A stretch of DNA of 36,360 nucleotides, taken from the NCBI GenBank assembly GCA_001797275.1, contig MGOY01000036.1:1-36360 (forward strand), written 5' to 3'. Under the pieces are notes generated by a model. It was not told where the DNA came from. It saw only the letters and a list, made by a program, of their open reading frames with translations, and did no database searches. This document shows, in pieces, positions 8,290 through 15,244 of the stretch; the first letter of the stretch is position 1, and each line of letters starts with the position of its first letter. This stretch comes from Clostridiales bacterium GWF2_38_85. GTDB taxonomy: Bacteria; Bacillota; Clostridia; Oscillospirales; CAG-382. A program made the translations under genes and the position numbers.

Positions 8290-8505
8290 CGCGCGTGTAT
8301 TGCAACTGTAGACGGCTTCTTCAAGAATCAAAATTAGTCTGACAAACACCGTTTTCCAAGTTTGCTTTCGCTACCAATACATCCAACGATGCATTAACGA
8401 TAGCCCGGACGAGCAATCGACCGGTTTTATTTAATTTTTTATTATTTTATATGATGGTAAACATGTAATTTTATGTATATTTTATATGATTGCTTGGGGT
8501 TCGCA
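8290..8505 (-). ncRNA. Candidate omega RNA / transposon right end after TnpB
   Basis: Non-coding sequence 3' of tnpB, richer in GC than its surroundings. It contains a 9-bp stem with one mismatch (8398-8406 with 8411-8419 around GGAC), a second small stem CAAAC/GTTTG, and GAAGAAGCCGTCTAC near its 3' part (about 8308-8322 on -). In IS200/IS605-type elements this position carries the transposon right end and the guide-scaffold RNA of TnpB. The exact ends are not defined here, and assignment as omega RNA is inference from position and structure. Confidence 0.35.
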
Positions 8506-10017
8506 CTAAACTCCCATACTGGTCGGATGATATGTACTCTGTTCCTTAAGTTGGTTTATGAATGCATCATGCATTATTTTAAAATTCGAATATTTTTCGT
8601 TTAGTAGAACTTTATCGAATGCTTTTAAAGTATTATCAGTATTTTGAATTAAAAAAGCAGAATATAAATCTCTTTGGATTTCATCACCATTATCAAGTTT
8701 TGTCCATCGTTGAGAAAGAGATTTTTTGGTATATGTTTCGTTTATATGATCGAATTGGCTCGCTTTCGCATTATATGTATCTATTTCAATAAGTTTGCTA
8801 AGACTTTGTGCTTTTAGTTTATTATTTAAAATTTGTAGCAGCATTGCTGGAGCTTTATTTGTAATAGATTTCCCATATCGTCGTTTTCGCTTAAATTTCC
8901 CTGTTTTTTCAGATATTTCTGTTTTTTTTGCTCTACGCGCTAATCCAATAATACTCATTTTTTCTACATAGAATTCACTACCCAGTGATAATAATTTATT
9001 CGTTAAAATATTATGTTGAAGTTTACGTATATCTGCTTGTTTTCTGTAAAGTGTTTTTAATTCTTCTTGTGTTATTAGATATCGCTTTGATTTATTATGA
9101 GTTAATTTAACGCCATGTTTTGTTATACCGTCTTGGTTGTAATTAGTTGGATTAGTAGCTCGTTTACTGCGATCAAGCTTGCGTGATAGTCGTCGCTTTT
9201 CCTTTTCTATCGATACGACTTTATCTGCAAGTTCAGTTAAACCAACTTCTGTATCAGATACATAGGCAATAGTCTGTGGTCCAATATCTAATCCGACACG
9301 TCCTTCACCGATGGGATGGAGCAGTTCACCAGTTTTTTTGTTGATCTTTGGTTCAGGAACACCTTCCAATACAATCTGTGCATAATAATTATATTTGGTA
9401 TTCGCCCATTTTCTCAAAATGCGTACATATTTTACTTTATGTGATAACATTTTTTCTTCGTACAGATTCCCACGTTCTACACGATAAGGAAGTGTGAGTC
9501 CCTTCCATTCGATACAGTTTTTTGAAGGTATTAGACGAATTTCTCTGTTAAATGACTTACCAGAAACAGAATTTACTGCGCCAATCTTTTTAAACTTTAT
9601 TTGCTCACCTTTACCAAAAAGTAAAGTATTAAAAGCACGCCACGCATCGTTGGAAATAGATTGTGATGTTATAGCACCAAAATTCGAGCTATAATATTTA
9701 TTCATTGTGGTCATATCATTTGTGAATCTTAGCTCAGTAAAATTCCATTGTTTTAAAATAGCGTTCCTTTTATTATATAAAGCTTTGATTTCAGCTTTAT
9801 TTTTTTCTTTATCTTGGTTTTTTAACTTTATTTCATGTAATATTTCTCGATATTCGGGAGTTTGCTTTAAACGATTTAGTTTTTTCAATTCAAAACCAAC
9901 AAATATATTATAAATTTTTCTTGCGATTTCAAAGCGTTTATCTAATTTGTCTATTTGCCACTTTTCAACTCTCAAAGGTAAAGTTAAGGAACAGGTTGCA
10001 GTTTTACATTTTGCCAT
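8506..10017 (-). CDS. tnpB: TnpB-like RNA-guided nuclease family protein, no zinc ribbon
   Basis: A 503-residue TnpB-family protein, longer than the usual roughly 400. The RuvC-like catalytic residues are all present: D244 in VGLDIG, E352 in YVEKM and D450 in QRDLYSAFLI. Between E352 and D450, where typical TnpB proteins hold a four-cysteine zinc ribbon, the sequence NAKASQFDHINETYTKKSLS has no cysteine at all. I recognise this as a TnpB subgroup ending in RDLYSAFL. The start is ATG at 10017 with GGAG 8 bases upstream. No tnpA is nearby, so the element is either non-autonomous or moved by a partner elsewhere. Only 39 bases separate it from the capE stop, so its left end is minimal. Its effect on capE-capF expression is unknown. 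Confidence 0.85.
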   Translation of the reverse strand: MAKCKTATCSLTLPLRVEKWQIDKLDKRFEIARKIYNIFVGFELKKLNRLKQTPEYREILHEIKLKNQDKEKNKAEIKALYNKRNAILKQWNFTELRFTNDMTTMNKYYSSNFGAITSQSISNDAWRAFNTLLFGKGEQIKFKKIGAVNSVSGKSFNREIRLIPSKNCIEWKGLTLPYRVERGNLYEEKMLSHKVKYVRILRKWANTKYNYYAQIVLEGVPEPKINKKTGELLHPIGEGRVGLDIGPQTIAYVSDTEVGLTELADKVVSIEKEKRRLSRKLDRSKRATNPTNYNQDGITKHGVKLTHNKSKRYLITQEELKTLYRKQADIRKLQHNILTNKLLSLGSEFYVEKMSIIGLARRAKKTEISEKTGKFKRKRRYGKSITNKAPAMLLQILNNKLKAQSLSKLIEIDTYNAKASQFDHINETYTKKSLSQRWTKLDNGDEIQRDLYSAFLIQNTDNTLKAFDKVLLNEKYSNFKIMHDAFINQLKEQSTYHPTSMGV

Positions 10018-10056
10018 AATTATTTCTCCAAAAAAGTTACCAATTTCAAGGAAACA

Positions 10057-11091
10057 CTATTGTATGTTAGTTATTTCATCACGGATGTATTCTAAAGTGA
10101 GGAGCTTTTCTTTTACCTGCTCAACTGTCAGTAGGTCAGTGTTATTAGAGTTGAACTCTGTTAGGATATTGCGTTTGTTGTCACCCTGGTTGAAATATTT
10201 ATCGTAGTTCAGATCGCGCTTGTCCGCCGGAACACGGTAGAAGTTGCCCATATCAAGAGCATGTGCGCATTCTTCATTTGTGAGCAGTGTTTCGTACATT
10301 TTTTCGCCATGTCTGATACCGATAACCTTTGTTTCTGATTTAGCATTGAATAGCTCTTTGACTGCTTCCGCAAGCACACCGATTGTGCATGCCGGTGCTT
10401 TCTGAACCATTATATCTCCGCTCTCTGCGTTCTCAAAAGCATATAACACCAAGTCAACAGCCTCATCAAGGCTCATTATGAAGCGTGTCATCTTCGGTTC
10501 TGTTACAGTCAATTGCTTACCTGCTTTAATCTGCTCGATAAACAGTGGTATAACACTGCCACGTGAGCACATAACATTACCGTAGCGTGTGCAGCAGATT
10601 TTTGTCTTGGCCGGAGAAACGGTGCGGGACTTCGCGACGATGACTTTCTCCATCATCGCCTTAGAGGTTCCCATAGCGTTGACCGGATAAGCTGCCTTGT
10701 CGGTAGAAAGGCAGATGACTGTCTTGACGCCTTCGTCGATGGCTGCAGTCAACAAGTTGTCCGTACCCAGTACATTAGTCTTTACAGCCTCCATAGGGAA
10801 GAACTCGCAGGACGGAACCTGCTTAAGTGCTGCTGCATGGAATATGTAATCTACTCCGTGCATGGCGTTTTTCACAGATGCCAAGTCACGCACATCTCCA
10901 ATGAAGAACTTGATTTTGTCCGCGACTTCCGGCATATTTGACTGAAACTCATGCCGCATGTCATCTTGTTTCTTTTCATCACGGGAAAAAATACGAATCT
11001 CACCAATATCTGTGGCAAGGAATCGATTGAGTACAGCATTACCGAACGAACCTGTCCCGCCTGTTATCATTAGAACTTTATTCTTAAACAT
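10057..11091 (-). CDS. capE: CapE-type UDP-GlcNAc 4,6-dehydratase (5-inverting)
   Basis: A 344-residue extended SDR of the polysaccharide biosynthesis (PF02719) group. The NAD(P)-binding motif is GGTGSFG (residues 11-17), and STDKAAYPVNAMGTSK carries the family's catalytic region. RDEKKQDDMRHEF after strand 2 is typical of CapE/FnlA/WbjB. These soluble enzymes convert UDP-GlcNAc to the 4-keto-6-deoxy-L-arabino-hexulose intermediate that CapF uses. The start is ATG at 11091, 6 bases after AAAGGTG; a GTG three codons earlier overlaps that site and is unlikely. The upstream GHMP-kinase remnant ends inside this ribosome binding site, so the two were once coupled. The downstream partner capF is now separated by tnpB. 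Confidence 0.85.
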   Translation of the reverse strand: MFKNKVLMITGGTGSFGNAVLNRFLATDIGEIRIFSRDEKKQDDMRHEFQSNMPEVADKIKFFIGDVRDLASVKNAMHGVDYIFHAAALKQVPSCEFFPMEAVKTNVLGTDNLLTAAIDEGVKTVICLSTDKAAYPVNAMGTSKAMMEKVIVAKSRTVSPAKTKICCTRYGNVMCSRGSVIPLFIEQIKAGKQLTVTEPKMTRFIMSLDEAVDLVLYAFENAESGDIMVQKAPACTIGVLAEAVKELFNAKSETKVIGIRHGEKMYETLLTNEECAHALDMGNFYRVPADKRDLNYDKYFNQGDNKRNILTEFNSNNTDLLTVEQVKEKLLTLEYIRDEITNIQ

Positions 11092-11096
11092 TGACT

Positions 11097-11600
11097 TCAC
11101 CTTTTTTTATTGATTAATATTCTCGAGCCACAAACCGGTTTGAATACTTCTGCTCCCATTGGCATGTTGTTTACATCATAATAATAAGTCTTTAAAGCGG
11201 ATAATAAATTATTTGTATTTTCTTTCCTGACAAGTATCAATATACATCCGCCTAAACCTGCACCAGACAATTCAAAGCTAATTACTCCGTCTTGTAAATT
11301 TATAAAGTCTACAAGCTCATCGATAGTCTTAGTTGAACAAGCATATCCACCCGGTTAGTTATATAATTGAGCTCTTTCCACTCTAAATAAATCCTCACTT
11401 CTCAAATCAAGTATTAAAGACTTAAGATATATATCGCTTGCTACATAGTCATTTGGTGATCCATCTTTCCAAACTCTATCACCATTATGATTTATTTTCA
11501 TAAGATTACCAAGTTCATTATACTGATTTTTCTTTAACATGTCAATACATTTTCTGTAACTGGTAAAATAAAAGGTGCCACCAAAACAGACTACTGTTGT
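11097..11600 (-). pseudogene. GHMP (galactokinase-like) kinase, C-terminal part with nonsense mutation
   Basis: Read on -, one continuous frame gives NQYNELGNLMKINHNGDRV, then RVERAQLYN, a TAA at 11355-11357, and then in the same frame PGGYACST and SGAGLGGCILIL, ending at TGA 11097-11099. This is the C-terminal half of a galactokinase-type GHMP kinase. The stop stands where relatives have a glutamine before PGGYACST, so a CAA to TAA change is the simplest explanation. The N-terminal half, with the ATP-binding PxxxGLxSS motif, is absent beyond about 11600, where IS21-related sequence begins. The substrate cannot be inferred from a remnant; anomeric sugar kinases of this superfamily occur in polysaccharide loci. 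Confidence 0.75.
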
Positions 11601-11895
11601 ATAATAACGTAACTATATATAACTAACAAAATAAACAGGTCACCAACAAAGACGTTTCATTATGATGTTCGGTTTTGATTTAATTGCTGAGATGAAGAAG
11701 TGAACTGCGTTCTGTATCCCGTCTATGCTTTTTAGGAAACGATTGTATATCGCACTATGCTTGTGTCATTTCCACAAACTGTTTTTTACAAGTAAAATAT
11801 GTAGCAAATATAAATTAAAAAGTGTAGCACCTAAAAACCGATATTAGAGCGAAAATCCAATAAATTTAATAAACGAAATTCGGTTATTATTTAGG
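11601..11895. other. Non-coding junction between GHMP remnant and IS21 remnant
   Basis: No convincing gene. On - a 41-codon frame (about 11645-11770) reads KHSAIYNRFLKSIDGIQNAV and is not recognised. TGTGGAAATGACACAAGC (on -, about 11758-11775) and two TGCTACA repeats (about 11800-11830 on -) look like the end of an IS21-type element. Confidence 0.4.
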
Positions 11896-12225
11896 TTAGC
11901 TTAATAAGTGAATTCATGAGACATCTACTATCTCTGCTAGAAAAGTCAAGTAAATGGTTATGATAAATAATTCTGTCTATAATAGCAGCGGTGATTTTTT
12001 CATCACAGATCAAAAAGTCGCATTTTTCAAGATTCTTCATAAACTTGACGATGTATCCTTGCTTTTTTGCTTCTACAAACTCGTTGACGAGTGAAGCGGT
12101 ACGAAAGAATCTAACTCTTTTATCATTATTACACGCAGCTATTCCGGTAACTATCGCAAGATTACTCTTACCTGAACCAACATTGCTATAAAGAATTAGA
12201 TTTTCTTTTTTAAGGTATCTGAGCC
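11896..12225 (-). pseudogene. IS21-type istB, internally deleted
   Basis: On - the frame reads LRYLKKENLILYSNVGSGKS, a Walker A loop, then VRFFRTASLVNEF and CDFLICDE. It jumps directly to TAAIIDRIIYHNHLL and ends near LMNSLIK. IstB helpers are about 250 residues with roughly 50 more residues between the DE and AAIIDR motifs, so there is an internal in-frame deletion. The N-terminus is also missing and is fused out of frame to the istA end. Confidence 0.75.
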
Positions 12226-12788
12226 AGAGTTATTTTTGTCTTCACTTGTGGTAGCTTTTTAGTTGATTCGGTGAGGCTTCTGTAACAAGCCAGAAAATCC
12301 TCTGTATCACGAATGTTGCCAATCTTTATCGTAATTGTAGCTTCATCTAATTTATCGTCAAGGATAATCGGAGTTAACACGTTTAACATTTTCTTGCGCT
12401 CATCAAAGTCTGCAGCATTGAAATAATCCTCCCATACTGTGGGTAATCCCTTAAAAAACGAGGTATATTTGAACGAATTATGTTTCCTGCTAATTGCACC
12501 TAAGTACTTGAGCCAATCAATAACCGGCTCTGTTTTCTGTCCGTAAAATTGTTTGTGTACTACAACTTCTTCATATTTGTCATTTAAAACCCGTACATAC
12601 TCAGCGCTGATCTCAAGCCGCATTTTACATCGATTGTACTCCGTAGCTGTGGAATAACGGTTGTTTTCAAATCGAGCGAAGCTGTAATTATCGGTCTTAA
12701 CCTTTTCAAGTCGAGTAACTTTAAAACGCTCGTTTGGTAATGGTAACATCGATTTAAAGCCATCTTTAAATAGTTCGGAGATTAGCAC
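12210..12788 (-). pseudogene. IS21-type istA, 3' fragment
   Basis: 192 codons match the C-terminal, non-catalytic part of an IstA transposase (YNRCKMRLEISAEYVRVLND, then HKQFYGQKTEP). The DDE catalytic core and DNA-binding N-terminus are missing. The 5' edge falls in a run of eight A's, and the 3' end runs out of frame into the istB remnant at about 12210-12225. The element is dead. Confidence 0.75.
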
Positions 12789-12920
12789 TTTTTTTTAATA
12801 ATATTCTCTTTTCTTATCTATTTAGAGGGTAAACATCCATGAGGATTTAATTGATCGTAAGCATCAAATAATACCCAGGAAAAAAACCGCCAGATGGCAG
12901 CAATTTTTCAAGCGAGAGAT

Positions 12921-13345
12921 TTAATGTTTCTTTTCACTTTTTATTCGGCAGTATTTGGGAATGATTGGCGAGTACGGAAAAAGATTCTCGATGTTTTGAT
13001 TTCTGTGCAGCTGTATCTGCTCAAAAACATAGGTCAGATAAGCATATGGAATAAGCCCGTTTTCCTTCGCGGTTTCTATGATGTTGTAAATCACGGCAGA
13101 GGATTTCGCACCCGCGGGTGCGTTACAGAACAGCCAGTTTTTGCGCCCGATGACAAAGGGTTTTATTGATCGTTCTGCCCGATTATTGAACAGCTCAATT
13201 CTTCCATCCTCCAAAAAGGAGCACAGATATTTTCTTTGATTCGTTGCGTAATGAAGCGCCGTTCCCCAAAGACTCTTTGGCAACGTTTTTTTTGATTGCT
13301 GCAATACCCATTCATAAAACTGTAAAGTAAGGTATTTCAAGGATT
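12921..13345 (-). pseudogene. IS66-family transposase, C-terminal fragment
   Basis: The frame encodes the unmistakable IS66 (TnpC) segment FLEDGRIELFNNRAERSIKP, then FVIGRKNWLFCNAPAGAKSS and the tail TAKENGLIPYAYLTYVFEQI. The open frame extends to 13379, but residues before about FKCPKSLK come from the antisense of the ISL3 piece. The N-terminal two thirds of the transposase and its accessory genes are absent. ISL3 inserted at or recombined with its upstream edge. Confidence 0.85.
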
Positions 13346-13354
13346 TTGGGCATT

Positions 13355-13928
13355 TGAAGATATCAGGAAGAAGGAGCAACGGAAGCTTATAAAAGAGAGC
13401 AGACTGTTGTTCAAGCGTTCAAAGACATTACTTACAAAGCAATACGAATACTTGACACCTGATGAAAAGTAACTGTCGACAGTATACTTTATATGAGTAC
13501 ACCACTTCTTATTGCTCATAATTTGAAAGAGAAGTTCCTCAAAGTACTCAAATGTATCAATAATTCTGAAGCAAAAGAATTGCTCTTTGAGTGGATAATG
13601 ATAGCGCAAGATAGTGGACTTGAAAGATTTATTGCTTGCTCAAACACATTTATAAACTGGTAAGAAGGTATACTCAATTCATTTGATTGTCCATATACAA
13701 ACGGATTTACTGAGGGTTGCAATAACAAGATTAAAGCACTCAAGCGAGTTGGGTATGGTTATCGTAACTTCAGAAGATTCAAAAACCGTATTATTCACAT
13801 TTTCAATCAATCAAACACACCTCCTCACACGCAAAAATCCGAAGTAGCTTGATCGCCACTCCGGATTCTAAACAAACTTTATGATATTTATTTTAGGGTT
13901 TCTTCACCCCAACTATTGACACAGAGCC
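13355..13928 (+). mobile_element. ISL3-family insertion sequence, 3' remnant with terminal repeat
   Basis: On +, a first frame reads KLIKESRLLFKRSKTLLTKQ and ends at TAA 13470-13472. A second, from ATG 13493, reads LKEKFLKVLKCINNSEAKEL, hits TAA after FINW at about 13662, and goes on in frame as CPYTNGFTEGCNNKIKALKR to TGA at 13850-13852. This is the C-terminal third of an ISL3 transposase with one frameshift and one nonsense codon. The right end GGCTCTGTGTCAATAGTTGG (reverse complement of 13909-13928) matches ISL3-type terminal repeats. No left end is present. Confidence 0.8.
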
Positions 13929-13935
13929 AAAAAAT

Positions 13936-13980
13936 AATCACTCGGAAAACCTTGAAAAATCAAGGAACTTCGGGTGATTT
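13936..13980 (-). terminator. Terminator of the FMN-binding gene
   Basis: On - a stem starting AATCACCCGAAG with an inner perfect CCTTG/CAAGG closes on CCGAGTGATT, and the right arm runs into TTATTTTTTGG. It lies 13 bases after the FMN-binding protein stop and abuts the ISL3 end. Confidence 0.7.
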
Positions 13981-13992
13981 TGTTTAGGTTTA

Positions 13993-14409
13993 TTATTTGT
14001 TGTTTGTTTCTGTAGCTATAGATAGTGCGTCTTCGATAGCCAGCAAAATAACCTTACTGCTATAAGTTGCTCCAGTAACTGCATCAACCTTCAAAGAATC
14101 AGCTTTAATTACATCATTAATAATTGTTTCTGCTGCTTTCCCTTTACCGTTATCATGTTTTAACAAATCTATTGCTGTTATTTTGTGATCTTTAACTGTA
14201 ACAGAAACTTCAACGGATATGGGGAGAACCTTATATGAACCTGAATATGTACCATCGGAGATTTTTGATAGATCAACATCATTACTCTCTATTGATTTTA
14301 AGTTATCTAAGTTCTTTTGCATGCCAGAAATAATTATATATCCAGTTGTTACAATCGCCGCAACAACGAATGCAACAACAGATATAATTATTTTAGTTTT
14401 CTTTTTCAT
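13993..14409 (-). CDS. Membrane-anchored FMN-binding domain protein
   Basis: A 138-residue protein with one N-terminal membrane span (residues about 7-28) and an FMN_bind domain outside it. The flavinylation motif DAVTGATYSS (109-118) is intact; in this family the second threonine of TGAT, here T115, can receive covalent FMN from an ApbE-type transferase. It probably acts in extracytoplasmic electron transfer, but no NQR/RNF or ApbE gene is nearby. AAAGGG precedes ATG 14409 by 6-7 bases. It has its own terminator and is the only apparently intact gene in the decayed stretch. A copy of its N-terminal coding region is fused to a capF scar at 17567-17632. Confidence 0.85.
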   Translation of the reverse strand: MKKKTKIIISVVAFVVAAIVTTGYIIISGMQKNLDNLKSIESNDVDLSKISDGTYSGSYKVLPISVEVSVTVKDHKITAIDLLKHDNGKGKAAETIINDVIKADSLKVDAVTGATYSSKVILLAIEDALSIATETNNK

Positions 14410-14441
14410 ATGTTTCCCTTTATTGAAAAATTATTTATATA

Positions 14442-14592
14442 TTATATTATTGTAACAATACCCGAACCACAAACAAGCTTAAAAACCTCTGCATCCATTA
14501 AGAGGTTATTTTTATCATAATAGTATGACTTTAACGAAGATAATAGTTGATCGGTGTAAATGTTTTTTACAATAATTAAAATGCAACCAACA
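14442..14592 (-). pseudogene. GHMP kinase C-terminal fragment (copy B)
   Basis: On - this reads VGCILIIVKN, then LLSSLKSYYYDKNNLLMDAE and FKLVCGSGIVTII, with TAA at 14442-14444. It is homologous to the last 45 codons of the GHMP remnant at 11097-11600 (shared LLSxLKxYYYD and VCGS). The two have diverged in DNA to very roughly two thirds identity by eye, so they are not a recent duplication. It is cut at about 14592, where pRiA4b ORF-3-like sequence begins. Confidence 0.7.
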
Positions 14593-14606
14593 AATTGCTC
14601 TGGCAG

Positions 14607-14910
14607 CTATTCCTTGTTACGCACGACAGTAGGGGAGTCAATCGGCTCGTCCAGGATGCGAAGCACCTTAAACTGGAACGCCCATTCATAACCAAAATCA
14701 AACACGTATTTAAACTGCTTTCCCAATATGAGAGCCATGTTTACCAGTGTATAATCCTTGGTATAGCGAGTCTCGTCCTCAATCATATAGCATAGTAGCT
14801 ATCTGCATCGCACCATAACCGGTTATCCATGAAAAAGGCGTGGGCATGATCATCCACAAATTTAAAGGAATCTAAAATGGCTGTGTGCAGGTCAAACAAT
14901 GTTGAAGCTA
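14607..14910 (-). pseudogene. Plasmid pRiA4b ORF-3-like gene remnant
   Basis: On - one frame reads LHTAILDSFKFVDDHAHAFF, then MDNRLWCDADSYYA, and after a frameshift near 14785 continues ETRYTKDYTLVNMALILGKQ and FDFGYEWAFQFKVLRILDE to TAG at 14607-14609. This matches the pRiA4b ORF-3 domain, whose function is unknown. No start codon is found. The codons are richer in GC than the neighbours (for example CTGGACGAGCCG), which suggests a foreign origin. Confidence 0.6.
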
Positions 14911-14978
14911 CGAAAATACGGATATGCCGATAACAGCCGCTACGGGCTGATAAGTTTACGATGCAAGATTGTTGTGCT

Positions 14979-15203
14979 TTATTCTAACTCTCCTTGGAAA
15001 GTAGTAATAGCTTTCTGTGTATTCTCCTGAACAAAATATATCGAATACGAATCCAGTTGTATGAATTGTTTTATTCGATAATCGTATTGATGCCCGTGGT
15101 AATCAAAATTTTCATAGTAGTCATTGTTCTTATATTTTAGCTCACCGTTTCCAAAGATAAACAAGTATTCCTCATATCCATCATAGTCAAAAGCATCAGT
15201 GAG
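14979..15203 (-). pseudogene. Unrecognised short reading frame, probably a fragment
   Basis: A 61-residue frame starting at a TTG (15164), or about 13 codons more upstream to an in-frame stop at 15204-15206, with no ribosome binding site. It is rich in Tyr and Asp (KYKNNDYYENFDYHGHQYDY) and ends AITTFQGELE. I do not recognise it. Lying between remnants, it is most likely the end of a decayed gene. Confidence 0.35.
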
Positions 15204-15244
15204 TTAAATTAGTGACCAAAATTACAGACATAAAACCAAAAGTT

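Noticed and set aside
8506-10017. Nuclease-dead TnpB-like repressor (TldR-type)
   Set aside because: All three RuvC acidic residues (D244, E352, D450) are present, so loss of catalysis is not supported even though the zinc ribbon is missing.
13337-13743. - strand frames across the ISL3 remnant
   Set aside because: They are the antisense of the ISL3 transposase pieces, which are clearly encoded on +.
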